Origin: Gemmatimonadota bacterium
GTDB taxonomy: Bacteria > Gemmatimonadota > Gemmatimonadetes > Longimicrobiales > Gaopeijiaceae
Assembly: GCA_027623325.1 (NCBI GenBank)
Contig: JAQBXY010000014.1
Coordinates: 19,651-83,650 of the forward strand
Length of the DNA stretch: 64,000 nucleotides
Direction: 5' to 3'
Shown here piece by piece: positions 26,841 through 35,875 of the stretch (the first letter of the stretch is position 1; every line of letters starts with the position of its first letter). The position numbers and the translations under genes are program-made. The notes below the pieces were generated by a model. It did no database searches. It had not been told where the DNA came from and saw nothing but the letters and a program-made list of their open reading frames with translations.

Positions 26841-28235
26841 ATGAGCGAAACCCACGATTCTTCTCCGACCTTTATCGATCGTCGAGATCTGCTGAAGCTC
26901 GGCGCAGCAGGATTGGGTTTGGGTGTCGCAGGGGGGCTCGCCGGCCTCTCTGCCGAAGAGGTCGCGCTACTCCAGGAGCGCCCGAGTCTTGGACCCGCTC
27001 CGGAGACGTTGTTGTCGGCGGACCCCATCGACGTTGTACGCGTCGGGTTCGTCGGAGTCGGACTTCAGGGTGGCTCGCACGTCAGGAATTTCTTGGGCAT
27101 CGAGGGTGTCGAGATCGTAGCGATCGGGGATGTCCATGAAGCGCGCGCCCGCGAAGTGGCGGACTGGGTGGAGCAGGACGGCCGGCGGCGGCCCGCGCTC
27201 TACACCCGGGGCGACACCGATTTCGTTCGGATGTGCGAAGAAGAGGACCTCGACCTCGTCTTTACGGCGACTCCCTGGGAATGGCACGTACCGGTTTGCC
27301 TGGCGGCGATGGAGAACGGGAAACACGCTGCGACCGAGGTGCCTGCGGCCTATCGCGTGGAGGATTGCTGGAGGCTGGTGGAAGCTGCGGAGAAGTACTC
27401 GAAGCACTGCGTCATGATGGAAAACTGCAACTACGACCGTCCCGAAATGATGGTCTTCAACATGGCGCGGCAGGGGCTCTTCGGTGACATCGTCCATGCC
27501 GAGTGCGGGTACCTCCACGACCTCAGAGGCATCAAGTTCGAGGATCGCAACGAGGGGCTGTGGCGGCGAGCCCACGCGATGGCCCGGAACGGCAACTTCT
27601 ACCCGACGCACGGCCTGGCTCCGGTTTCCAACGTCATGGATATCAACCGAGGCGACCGCTTCGACTATCTGGTGTCGATGAGTTCGCCCGCGCTCGGACT
27701 TCATGACTGGGCTCGCGAGCACTATCCAGAGGGACATGTCAAACGCGCAGAGCGCTACGTGCAGGGGGATGTGAACACCACGATGATCAAGACCGTCCAG
27801 GGTAAGACCATCTATGTGAGCCACGACACGAATCTTCCCCGACCCTACTCGCGAATCCATGCGGTTCAGGGCACGCGCGGCATTTTCCAGGGATACCCGA
27901 ATCGGGTGTACGTCGAAGGGATGAGCCCCGAGCATCGCTGGGAGGACTGGCTCGAGCGACGCGACGAGTTCGATCATCCGGTCTGGACCGACCTCGAAGA
28001 GCGTTCCGCTGGCGCGGGGCATGGCGGCATGGATTTCATCGAGGACTACCAGCTCGTGAAGGCCCTCCGCGAGGGGAAGCCCACCGATTTCAACGTCTAC
28101 GATGCGGCGGTACAGTCCGTGATCTGCCCGCTTACCGAGTGGTCCGTCGCGAACCGGTCGAGGCCGGTGGACGTTCCGGATTTCACGAGGGGCAGGTGGG
28201 CACAATGGCCGCGCCTCGAGTTTCTGAGGGGGTAG
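26841..28235 (+). CDS. Tat-exported Gfo/Idh/MocA oxidoreductase, GH109-like
   Basis: A 464-residue protein. A twin-arginine signal (DRRDLLKLGAAGLGLGVAGG) precedes a Rossmann fold with GFVGVGLQGGSHVRN and AIGDVHEARA. The middle has MMENCNYDRPEM, NGNFYPTHGLAPVSNVM and INRGDRFDYLVSMSS, which resemble glycoside hydrolase family 109. GH109 enzymes use bound NAD to hydrolyse alpha-N-acetylgalactosaminides, so release of GalNAc in the periplasm is plausible. The following galactokinase gene fits. Other Gfo/Idh/MocA sugar oxidoreductases remain possible. Confidence 0.8.
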   Translation: MSETHDSSPTFIDRRDLLKLGAAGLGLGVAGGLAGLSAEEVALLQERPSLGPAPETLLSADPIDVVRVGFVGVGLQGGSHVRNFLGIEGVEIVAIGDVHEARAREVADWVEQDGRRRPALYTRGDTDFVRMCEEEDLDLVFTATPWEWHVPVCLAAMENGKHAATEVPAAYRVEDCWRLVEAAEKYSKHCVMMENCNYDRPEMMVFNMARQGLFGDIVHAECGYLHDLRGIKFEDRNEGLWRRAHAMARNGNFYPTHGLAPVSNVMDINRGDRFDYLVSMSSPALGLHDWAREHYPEGHVKRAERYVQGDVNTTMIKTVQGKTIYVSHDTNLPRPYSRIHAVQGTRGIFQGYPNRVYVEGMSPEHRWEDWLERRDEFDHPVWTDLEERSAGAGHGGMDFIEDYQLVKALREGKPTDFNVYDAAVQSVICPLTEWSVANRSRPVDVPDFTRGRWAQWPRLEFLRG

Positions 28236-28259
28236 GCGGCGGGTGATGGGAGACGAACG

Positions 28260-29474
28260 CTGAGAGACGTCTCTGAGGCGTTCGAGGCACTATTCGGAGC
28301 GCCTCCGACGTATGTCGCGCGTGCACCCGGGCGCGTGAACCTCATCGGCGAGCACATCGACTACAACGACTTGCCGGTCTTTCCCATGGCTCTGCAGCGG
28401 GCCGTTCGCATCGCCCTGCGTCCCAGAGACGACGGCCGGGTGGTGCTTCACAATGTCAGTCCCGACTTCCCCACCGTCGAGTTCGAGATCGAGCCTGCCA
28501 TCCCGCCTTACGTGAAGGGCTCATGGGGCAACTACGTGAAGGCTCCGGCCAACGAGCTGGCGCGGCGCTTCGCCATATGGCGTGGTTTCGAGGGTGTTCT
28601 GTCGTCCGACCTTCCCGTGGCTTCCGGACTCTCGTCCTCGTCGGCCCTCGTCAACGTCGTGGGGCTCGCGCTCGCGCACATCAACGAGGTCTCGACGGAG
28701 GTGCGGGAGTTTTCTCCGGTGATGGCCGACGCGGAGCGTTACGTGGGTACCCGCGGTGGCGGCATGGACCAGACGATCTCACTGGGAGCGAAGAACCGAT
28801 GTGCCGCGCACATTTCGTTCAACCCGCTCCGCATGCGCCATGTCACCGTGCCGGACGACTGGTGCTTCATCGTCGCTGATACGGGTAAGCGGGCGGAAAA
28901 ATCAGGTGCGGCCCAGACCGCGTATAATCTGCGCCGAAAGGAATGTGAAGAGGCTCTTCGGATCGTGACAGGGTACGTTGCCACGGCCAACATCACCGAC
29001 AAGCTGTGCATCCGGTACCCGGAGTTGGTGAAGGCGGTGAACGCCGACACACTCGTTGAGGCGGCCGGGCAGGTGCTTCAGGGAAATCTCCTGCGCCGTT
29101 TCCGCCATGTGGTGACCGAGGCCGATCGCGTTGAAGAAGCCGTGGATCGGGTTTTTGCCGCCGATGTCACGGGCTTCGGCGCTCTCATGGACGCGTCGCA
29201 CGCGAGCCTCCGTTCCGATTTCCACGTGAGTTCGGCTGAACTCGATGAACTGGTGGCCGTCGCACGAGAGGGTGGAGCGGCCGGTGCGCGCCTCACCGGT
29301 GCGGGATTCGGAGGCTTCATTGTGGCGCTTGCCGATCGCTGGACGGTGGGGGGAGTCCTCGAGACGCTGGTAGCGGACTACTACGAGCGCAGAGGAATGG
29401 CGGATCGGATCGACGATCGACTGTTCGTAGCTGTCCCGTCGGCCGGAGCGAGCTTCGATCGTTTCCGTGCCTAG
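28260..29474 (+). CDS. galK: Galactokinase (GHMP family) with a probable CTG start
   Basis: The galactokinase signature GRVNLIGEHIDYN, the ATP loop PVASGLSSSSALV and the C-terminal GAGFGGF are all present. The signature lies upstream of the first conventional start in frame (GTG 28335), so that start would destroy the enzyme. The frame is open back to TAG 28233-28235 without ATG, GTG or TTG. CTG 28260, preceded by GGGAGA, is the only sensible start and gives 404 residues. The product phosphorylates galactose or a related sugar such as GalNAc; the neighbouring GH109-like gene points to the latter. Confidence 0.85.
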   Translation: MRDVSEAFEALFGAPPTYVARAPGRVNLIGEHIDYNDLPVFPMALQRAVRIALRPRDDGRVVLHNVSPDFPTVEFEIEPAIPPYVKGSWGNYVKAPANELARRFAIWRGFEGVLSSDLPVASGLSSSSALVNVVGLALAHINEVSTEVREFSPVMADAERYVGTRGGGMDQTISLGAKNRCAAHISFNPLRMRHVTVPDDWCFIVADTGKRAEKSGAAQTAYNLRRKECEEALRIVTGYVATANITDKLCIRYPELVKAVNADTLVEAAGQVLQGNLLRRFRHVVTEADRVEEAVDRVFAADVTGFGALMDASHASLRSDFHVSSAELDELVAVAREGGAAGARLTGAGFGGFIVALADRWTVGGVLETLVADYYERRGMADRIDDRLFVAVPSAGASFDRFRA

Positions 29475-29578
29475 CGACCGTTGTTGGTCATCCACGGCGC
29501 GGGCGGGTTGACGGACCTGCCGGAAGGACAATCTTCAGCACTCCGTAGGACCTCGTCTCCCCTGCAGCGCCCTGGTTG

Positions 29579-30346
29579 ATGTTCGCACCCACGTCGAAAA
29601 AGATCTTGCTCGCTGTTCTGGTCGCGTCCTACGTGATTCAGAGCGGGCTCGTCTATTCCGATGACGTCGATATCCGGCTTTCGGAAGACGCTGTGCAAGG
29701 CCGCAAGCTCTTCCACGACGGTTCGTGTCAGGTCTGTCACCAACTCTGGGGGCAGGGTGGATTCCTGGGACCCGACCTGACGAATGCTGCGAGCCGCGTC
29801 GACGAGACGCGGCTCGCTTCGCTTCTTACGGTCGGGAGTGGTCAGATGCCCTCCTACCGGTACGACGCCCGGGAGATCGCGTTCCTTCGGGCCTTTCTCG
29901 AGGAGATCGACCGACCCGATGTGGGCCGAGGACAGCTTCGGCTGGGGGACCCCGCATCGGGGACCAGTCCGCAGGCAGCTTTCGAGGCGGCCGTTGTGGC
30001 CGGGAATCTTCCGGCCGATGCGAGAGCCGGCTTCGAGACCTTCCGGTCTGGGATCTGCTCGGCCTGCCACTTCCCGTTCCAGAGGTCGATCGTCGGCGCG
30101 CCGGACCTGTCGACAGCGGTCGACCGGGTCGACGACGCTGGTTTGCGGACGGTTCTCAGCGAGGGCAGGCCCCTCCTCGGAATGCCGCCTCCGGCGCCGG
30201 TACTCAGCGACGGTCAGAAGGACGAGATGATCGCTTACTTGCACTGGCTCCGGGAGAATCGCTCCGGTCTCGTCGGGGAGGTCGAACGGAGGCAGCGTGA
30301 GCGAGGGGTCGATTGGTCCCGACTACCATGGTGGGAGTTCCGATGA
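29579..30346 (+). CDS. Membrane-anchored di-heme cytochrome c, NorC-like
   Basis: A 255-residue protein starting at ATG 29579. An N-terminal anchor (ILLAVLVASYVIQSGLVYS) holds two cytochrome c domains in the periplasm. Heme sites are CQVCH at residues 50-54 and CSACH at 159-163. The first domain, GRKLFHDGSCQVCHQLWGQGG…GPDLTNA, resembles NorC; the second (FETFRSGICSACHFPF) is additional, as classic NorC has one heme. It overlaps the start of the heme-copper subunit gene by 4 bp (ATGA), so the two form one complex. Confidence 0.85.
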   Translation: MFAPTSKKILLAVLVASYVIQSGLVYSDDVDIRLSEDAVQGRKLFHDGSCQVCHQLWGQGGFLGPDLTNAASRVDETRLASLLTVGSGQMPSYRYDAREIAFLRAFLEEIDRPDVGRGQLRLGDPASGTSPQAAFEAAVVAGNLPADARAGFETFRSGICSACHFPFQRSIVGAPDLSTAVDRVDDAGLRTVLSEGRPLLGMPPPAPVLSDGQKDEMIAYLHWLRENRSGLVGEVERRQRERGVDWSRLPWWEFR

Positions 30347-31776
30347 GCGACACCACTCGGTCCGGAGGCCTATGGCTTCCGTTCGAGCAGGGTGATCCTG
30401 TTCGCCAGTTCGCCACGATCATGTTCATACGTGGTGGGCTGATCGCGATCGTGGTGACCCTGGTCGGCGGCATTCTGGGCGCCCTGTACTCGATTCCGGC
30501 CCTTGCCCCCGCCTTCCAATCGGTGGGAATGGATTTGAGGCAGCTCAGACCGATCCATACGGCGTTCGCCTCCGCGTGGATCTTCCTGGGTGGCGTGGCC
30601 GTGGTGCACCGGTGGCTCCAGGACTACGGCGGCAAAGCCACATCGGGGGACCGCTGGCGTCTTCGCGTGCAGGTGCTTTCGTGGGCCGTAGCGGGGCTAG
30701 GCATCCTCGTGACGCTGGCGCTCGGCATCGGGTCAGGTCGGGAGTACGTTGGTTTCCATCCCGCCTTCAGCGCGCTGATCCTTCTCGGCTGGTTGTGCTA
30801 CCTGTGGACGTTCTTCCGGATCGCCGGACCGGGCTTCTTCGAACGGCCGTTGTACGTGACGATGTGGGGCGTAGGAATGCTCTTCTTCGTCGTCACCTTC
30901 GTCGAGCAGCACCTCTATTTGCTGCCGGGTATCTTCGAGAGTCCGCTACAAGATCTTCAGGTGCAATGGAAGGCCACGGGCACGCTGGTTGGTTCGTTCA
31001 ACCTGTTCGTCTACGGCGCGGTGATCTACATCGGCGAGCGGATCAGCCGGGACCCGACGTACGGGCATTCCAAAGTGGCGTACGGACTCTTCTCGGTAGG
31101 GCTGCTCAACTCCTTCACGAACTTCGCCCATCACACATACCACCTCCCGCAGGATCATCTGGTGAAGTGGATCTCCTTCGTTGTGAGCATGATGGAGATT
31201 TCGATTCTGTGCCGGGCGACCTATGACCTGTGGGTACTGGTCCGCAAGTCGGAAGCCAGGGAGTTCTGCGCGGCGCGAGGTTCGTTCGCGGCCTCGAAGT
31301 ACTGGTCGGTCTTCATTCTGCTGTCGGCGATTCTCATATCGATCCCGCCCCTGAACGCGATCATCCATGGCACGTATGCCGTGACGGGTCACGCCATGGG
31401 CGCGACCATCGGGATCGACACGATGGTCCTGGTCGGTGCCATCATCTGGATCCTCGGTGAGCACATAGCAGGTCGGGAAGGGCCGGGTGGCTCCCTTGTA
31501 TTGCACACGTCAGGTATGCGGCGGATCGTCGTCGGCTTGAACCTGTCGGTGGCCGCACTGGTGGGATGGCTGCACGTTTCCGGAGTCATCACGGGGGTGT
31601 CCCGCGCAGGCTTCGGGCCGGACGAGGTCTACGTTGGGCCGACGTGGCTGTCGGCGTGGAACGGGGTCGCGTTCTCGGCGACAGGCTTCGTCGCTTTGCT
31701 GTTTTTCGCGGCTCTGCTGATCAAGCTTCTTCCGATCGCGTTTCGGTACTGGTGGGTCGCGGAGGCGCGAGCCTGA
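30343..31776 (+). CDS. Heme-copper oxidase superfamily subunit I, NorB-like, with altered metal site
   Basis: A 477-residue protein with about 12 membrane helices, starting at ATG 30343 (GGGAG upstream). Heme ligands are His72 (LRPIHTAF, low-spin heme, with His350) and His342/His350 (IIHGTYAVTGHAMGATIG). The paired histidines of the binuclear metal site are His263 and His264 (FAHHTYH). In the helix that should give the third His (NorB VHLWVEG) this protein reads FNLFVYG, with Asn220 at the His position and Tyr at the NorB Glu position. The Glu/HPEVY pattern of oxidases is absent. It is most likely a nitric oxide reductase-like enzyme of a non-classical type; activity is unproven. Confidence 0.82.
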   Translation: MSDTTRSGGLWLPFEQGDPVRQFATIMFIRGGLIAIVVTLVGGILGALYSIPALAPAFQSVGMDLRQLRPIHTAFASAWIFLGGVAVVHRWLQDYGGKATSGDRWRLRVQVLSWAVAGLGILVTLALGIGSGREYVGFHPAFSALILLGWLCYLWTFFRIAGPGFFERPLYVTMWGVGMLFFVVTFVEQHLYLLPGIFESPLQDLQVQWKATGTLVGSFNLFVYGAVIYIGERISRDPTYGHSKVAYGLFSVGLLNSFTNFAHHTYHLPQDHLVKWISFVVSMMEISILCRATYDLWVLVRKSEAREFCAARGSFAASKYWSVFILLSAILISIPPLNAIIHGTYAVTGHAMGATIGIDTMVLVGAIIWILGEHIAGREGPGGSLVLHTSGMRRIVVGLNLSVAALVGWLHVSGVITGVSRAGFGPDEVYVGPTWLSAWNGVAFSATGFVALLFFAALLIKLLPIAFRYWWVAEARA

Positions 31777-31780
31777 TCGC

Positions 31781-33550
31781 CTATCGAATTCCGACCCGCG
31801 GCAACGTCTTGAGCAAGGCCACCGCGGCGATCCCTGCTGCGGCCCAGCACACCATGGCCAGCAGGTTTCTGCCGTAGAGGACATAACCGGTCCCGAAAAT
31901 CCCGCCGTACACGACGGTGCAGCCCAGGAACCAGGCCAGGAAAGCGGCAGAAACGCTGTCGCCTTCGAGCTGGTCCGGCAGGTCGAGGCCCGCCCCCTTC
32001 CAGCCACTGCCCATGGGCCGGATCAGAGCGTGGAAGGAGCGGAGAGTCTCGGCGTCGGCTGGAGCCGTGAGGAACGTGACGGTCAGCCATCCAACCGTGG
32101 TCAGGACGACGGCGGCGATGAGCTGAACCGACGGGTCTATGGCGGCGAAGCCGAGCGCCTCGTGCCCGAATTGGAAGTAGATCGCGATCACGAACGACAG
32201 GACCATCGCCGATAGCTCACTCCAGGCGTTGATCCGCCACCAGAACCATCGCAGCAGGAAGACGAGCCCGGTGCCCGCGCCGATCTGTAACAGAATCTGG
32301 AAGGCCTGGAGCGCGTTCTCGAGCCAGAGGGACAGTGCACCCGCGAGCGTGATCAGGCCGACCGTCGCCCAGCGACCGACCGTGACGTAATGACGCTCGT
32401 CCCGGTCGTTCGCGATGAAGCGTCGATAGACGTCGTCGACGATATAGGACGCACCCCAGTTGAGATGTGTGCTGATGGTCGACATGTACGCCGCCGCGAG
32501 GGAGGCGAGGACCAACCCGAGCAGGCCCGACGGCAAGAAGACCAGCATCGCCGGATAGGCGAGATCGTGTCGCACGATGGACGGGTCGACATGCGGGAAG
32601 GCGACTTGGATCGATTCGAGCGTTGGGTAGACGATCAGTGACGCGAGGGCCACGAGGATCCACGGCCAAGGTCGAAGGGCATAGTGAGCGATGTTGAACC
32701 AGAGTGTCGCCTTCATGGCGTGGCTCTCATCCTTCGCAGCGAGCATGCGTTGAGCGACGTACCCACCGCCGCCCGGCTCAGCGCCAGGATACCACGTGCT
32801 CCACCACTGCACCGCAATGGGGATGATGAACACGGTGGAGGCGGTTTTCCAATCCGTGAAGTCCGGAAGGAGGCCTAGCTTCCCTTCTAGAGCCGGGTGG
32901 CTGAAGAGCCCGACCATGCCGCCGACCTCCGGCTGCGCGACTGCGTACCACGCGGCGGCGACCGACCCGACCATGGCGATCGCGAACAACAGAAGGTCGG
33001 TCACGACGACCCCCCACAACCCCGACGTGGCCGAGTACAGCGCCGTGAGGCTACCGGCGATCAGCACGACCTCGTACTTGGAGGCGCCCAGCATCACCCC
33101 GCCGATCTTGATGGCAGCAAGCGTTACCGTCGCCATGATCATGCAATTGAAGAACACTCCGAGGTACACGGCCCGGAATCCGCGAAGGAACGCGGCCGGC
33201 TTCCCCGAATACCGGAGTTCGTAGAAGCCCACGTCGGTCACGATACCGGATCGGCGCCAGAGCTTCGCGTAGAAGAACACCGTGCACATGCCGGTGATCA
33301 CAAAGGCCCACCAGATCCAGTTCTGGCTGACGCCGCCTGTTCGTACCAGGTCCGTTACGAGGTTGGGTGTGTCGGTCGAGAACGTCGTCGCCACCATGGA
33401 CGTGCCGAGGAGCCACCACGGCATCGACCGACCGCCGAGAAAGAACTCGCCGGTTTCCTTGCCTGCCCGCCGCGCGAAGTAGAGGCCGAGCGACACCGCG
33501 AGGACCGCGTAAGCGCCCATGACGGTCCAATCGAGTGCGGTCAGTTGCAT
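31781..33550 (-). CDS. Sodium:solute symporter (SSS family)
   Basis: A 589-residue membrane protein with about 13-14 helices. N-terminal features are LTALDWTVMGAYAVLAVSLG, EFFLGGRSMPWWLLGTSMVA and FSTDTP, the SSS sodium-site region. The central YMSTISTHLNWGASYIVDD is typical of sugar-type SSS transporters. It lies 6 bp after the nucleotidyltransferase gene, so both are one operon. A sugar substrate is suggested by nearby galactokinase and GH109-like genes. It converges on the NorB-like gene with only 4 bp between. Confidence 0.88.
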   Translation of the reverse strand: MQLTALDWTVMGAYAVLAVSLGLYFARRAGKETGEFFLGGRSMPWWLLGTSMVATTFSTDTPNLVTDLVRTGGVSQNWIWWAFVITGMCTVFFYAKLWRRSGIVTDVGFYELRYSGKPAAFLRGFRAVYLGVFFNCMIMATVTLAAIKIGGVMLGASKYEVVLIAGSLTALYSATSGLWGVVVTDLLLFAIAMVGSVAAAWYAVAQPEVGGMVGLFSHPALEGKLGLLPDFTDWKTASTVFIIPIAVQWWSTWYPGAEPGGGGYVAQRMLAAKDESHAMKATLWFNIAHYALRPWPWILVALASLIVYPTLESIQVAFPHVDPSIVRHDLAYPAMLVFLPSGLLGLVLASLAAAYMSTISTHLNWGASYIVDDVYRRFIANDRDERHYVTVGRWATVGLITLAGALSLWLENALQAFQILLQIGAGTGLVFLLRWFWWRINAWSELSAMVLSFVIAIYFQFGHEALGFAAIDPSVQLIAAVVLTTVGWLTVTFLTAPADAETLRSFHALIRPMGSGWKGAGLDLPDQLEGDSVSAAFLAWFLGCTVVYGGIFGTGYVLYGRNLLAMVCWAAAGIAAVALLKTLPRVGIR

Positions 33551-33556
33551 GATGAC

Positions 33557-34477
33557 TCAGCCAAGGCGGGCGAGGGCATCCGCGAGCCGGGCCGGGTAGG
33601 AGCCCGACGCGACGCGCTCTCTCAGGATCGCCTCGGACCGGGCTCGGTCCGCAGCGTGGGTGATGCCGAACCATGTATCGGGCGCCTGGAGGACCGTCAC
33701 TCGTGTGGCCTCCAATTCGATCTGAGCGCTGACCGTTGTGGACAAGAAGCACTCCTGCTGCGTGTCCGAGCCCCAGTAGTGAAGGAAGCGTTGGAACTGG
33801 CGTCTCAGGAGATCGATGACCGACGGACTGAAGCCCCAGAGGTTCATGGAGACGATCTCTTGGCCGGTGAGCTCGACAGGCGCCCCGTCCGTCGCGATGC
33901 CTGTAACCCACCCATCGCTCCGTCGAATGTTCTGGACCTCGGTGACTCGCTCGAGCAGATCGTCTTTCCCGAGGACGCAGACCCCTCGTGCCACCCCTCC
34001 CGCGCCGGAGAGGGTATTCTCGAGGGTGTATCCGACCAGCGCTGCCTGCGTGGTGCGCCCGTCGTCCGTCATCTGATCGTGCAATAGGCGAAACGCCTCC
34101 GGGCCATAGAGGTCGTCCGCGTTGCAAACGGCGAACGGTCCCTCTAGGGAATCCGCCGCGCACAGCACGGCATGCGCTGTACCCCACGGCTTGACGCGAT
34201 CCGGCGGCGCACGAAAACCGTCCGGAAGTTGGTCGAGTTCCTGGCAGACGAAGTTCGTTTCGAAGGTGCCTCCGAGGACGTCGTCGACGTGCGTCCGGAC
34301 AGCATCGAGGATCTCCCGACGAACGACGAAGGTGACGCTGCCGAACCCGCTTCGAGCAGCATCGAAGACATTGAAATCCATGATCGCTTCCCCGCGCGGG
34401 CCGAGGGGGTCCAACTGCTTGAGGCGGCCGTAGCGAGTGGACAGGCCGGCGGCCAGCACGACGAGAGGAAAACTCAC
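33557..34477 (-). CDS. Sugar-phosphate nucleotidyltransferase-like protein
   Basis: A 306-residue Rossmann-type NTP transferase starting with GTG 34477. The nucleotide motif LVVLAAGLSTRYGRLKQL is at the N-terminus, KPWGTAHAVLCA near residue 95, and the metal-binding VCNADDLYG near residue 117. These match GlmU/RmlA-type domains, though the typical GxGTRL loop is altered to GLSTRYG. It probably activates a sugar 1-phosphate, perhaps made by the galactokinase 4-5 kb away. The first gene of a two-gene operon with the SSS transporter. Confidence 0.8.
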   Translation of the reverse strand: MSFPLVVLAAGLSTRYGRLKQLDPLGPRGEAIMDFNVFDAARSGFGSVTFVVRREILDAVRTHVDDVLGGTFETNFVCQELDQLPDGFRAPPDRVKPWGTAHAVLCAADSLEGPFAVCNADDLYGPEAFRLLHDQMTDDGRTTQAALVGYTLENTLSGAGGVARGVCVLGKDDLLERVTEVQNIRRSDGWVTGIATDGAPVELTGQEIVSMNLWGFSPSVIDLLRRQFQRFLHYWGSDTQQECFLSTTVSAQIELEATRVTVLQAPDTWFGITHAADRARSEAILRERVASGSYPARLADALARLG

Positions 34478-34686
34478 GGGTTCGTTGTAATGTCGGGAAG
34501 CGGGGAAGGGCTTCGAGTCGGTAAGGAAACGCGAGGAGGTTGCCCGGCGTCGGAATCTGCAACGCCGGTGGGATGAACGCGAGGCTCCTACTCGCTGGGA
34601 GACCCGGCCCGAGCGGGAGACCCCGGTACGAACTGCCGCGGCGGGGATCCGATGGGCAAAGGACTGGTGTCCGGATCAGTGATGCT

Positions 34687-34707
34687 TTATTCATTTCCAA
34701 TGAATAA
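34687..34707. promoter_or_regulatory. AT-rich palindrome at the proB start
   Basis: A perfect inverted repeat with 9-base arms, TTATTCATT (34687-34695) and AATGAATAA (34699-34707), around TCC. It is strikingly AT-rich in a GC-rich region and contains one candidate proB ATG (34700). It could be an operator or an RNA hairpin controlling initiation. The half-sites resemble pieces of the ArgR box (TGAAT/ATTCA), but in the opposite order, so I do not call it an ArgR site. Confidence 0.4.
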
Positions 34708-35875
34708 TTCCTCAGTCGCGCACCTTTTGGACCGATCGGAGGCCGCGGAGATACCCGCGTCGTCGTCGACGACTCCTCGGGTCGTGATCAAGCTGGGCAC
34801 CCGCCTCCTCACGGGAGGGACCACGGTCCTCGATCCCGCCCGTATGGCGGCGGTCGCGCACGCGGTCGCTGGCGCGCCGAATACGGAGGTCGTCATCGTC
34901 TCCAGTGGAGCCGTCGCGGCCGGGTTCCGCACCCTCGGTCATACCGCGCCGCCGACGCGAATTCAGGACCGGCAGGCCGCGGCGGCGGTCGGTCAGGGTC
35001 GCCTCATGAAGATGTGGGCGGATGCGTTCCAGGAGGTCGGCCTCGAGGTCGCCCAGATTCTGCTGACCAACGACTGCCTTACCGATCGCCGGCGCTACGT
35101 CGCGACGAGACGAGCCCTTGGTACGCTGCTTCAGGCCGGTGTGGTCCCCATTATCAATGAGAACGACACGGTAAGCGTCGACGAGATTATCGTGGGAGAT
35201 AACGACAACCTCGCCGCGATGACCGCCTCGCTGGTGGACGCGAACCTTCTGGCCCTGCTCACGGACGTCCCGGGGGTGTTGAGCGGCGATCCAGATCGCG
35301 ACCCGGATGCGCACCTTATCACCCATGCCGCGAGCGCCGAGGAACTCAGGGGGCTCTGCTTCAAGAAGAAGGCCGTGGAGTCGAAGGGCGGCATGGTCAC
35401 CAAGCTGGAAGCGGCGGAACGCGCGGGGCGGTACGGAATCCCGACCGTGATCGCTTCGGGCACGGACCCCGATGTATTGGCCGCGGTCGTTCGTGGCCAA
35501 CCCGCGGGCACGTTCATCTCGGCCGACGCGAGACCTCTGGCCGCGCACCGACACTGGATGGCCGTGCAAAAAGGCCTTCAGGGCTCGCTCGTGGTCGACG
35601 ACGGCGCCGTCCGTGCGATCCGTCGGAGGGCGAACTTGCTTCCTAGCGGAATCGTGGGCGTACGCGGTCATTTTCAGCGTGGTGACCTCGTCGCGGTGGT
35701 CGATGTGAGCGGCACCGAGCAGGCACGCGGCATTGTTCGTTTCGATGATCGTGACGTGGAAAGGATTCGGGGCTTGCACACTCTGGAGGTGAAGACCGCT
35801 CTGGGCTCGGATCGAGGTCATGTCGTCATGCGTCCCGACCGAATGGTACTGGCAGGAGAGGAAGGGAAACGGTGA
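34700..35875 (+). CDS. proB: Glutamate 5-kinase
   Basis: About 391 residues. It catalyses the first step of proline synthesis, phosphorylating glutamate. The kinase core has RVVIKLGTRLL, VVIVSSGAVAAGF, VPIINENDTVSVDEI, GDNDNLAAM and SKGGMVTKLEAA. A C-terminal PUA domain is present (VRAIRRRANLLPSGIVGV onward). The start is uncertain: ATG 34700, ATG 34682 and ATG 34652 are all in frame; the conserved core begins near residue 28 from 34700. It is translationally coupled to proA with a 4-bp overlap. Confidence 0.93.
   Translation: MNNSSVAHLLDRSEAAEIPASSSTTPRVVIKLGTRLLTGGTTVLDPARMAAVAHAVAGAPNTEVVIVSSGAVAAGFRTLGHTAPPTRIQDRQAAAAVGQGRLMKMWADAFQEVGLEVAQILLTNDCLTDRRRYVATRRALGTLLQAGVVPIINENDTVSVDEIIVGDNDNLAAMTASLVDANLLALLTDVPGVLSGDPDRDPDAHLITHAASAEELRGLCFKKKAVESKGGMVTKLEAAERAGRYGIPTVIASGTDPDVLAAVVRGQPAGTFISADARPLAAHRHWMAVQKGLQGSLVVDDGAVRAIRRRANLLPSGIVGVRGHFQRGDLVAVVDVSGTEQARGIVRFDDRDVERIRGLHTLEVKTALGSDRGHVVMRPDRMVLAGEEGKR

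Noticed and set aside
34687..34707. ArgR box in front of proB
   Set aside because: The half-sites are in reverse order compared with the ArgR consensus, so only a generic palindrome is reported.
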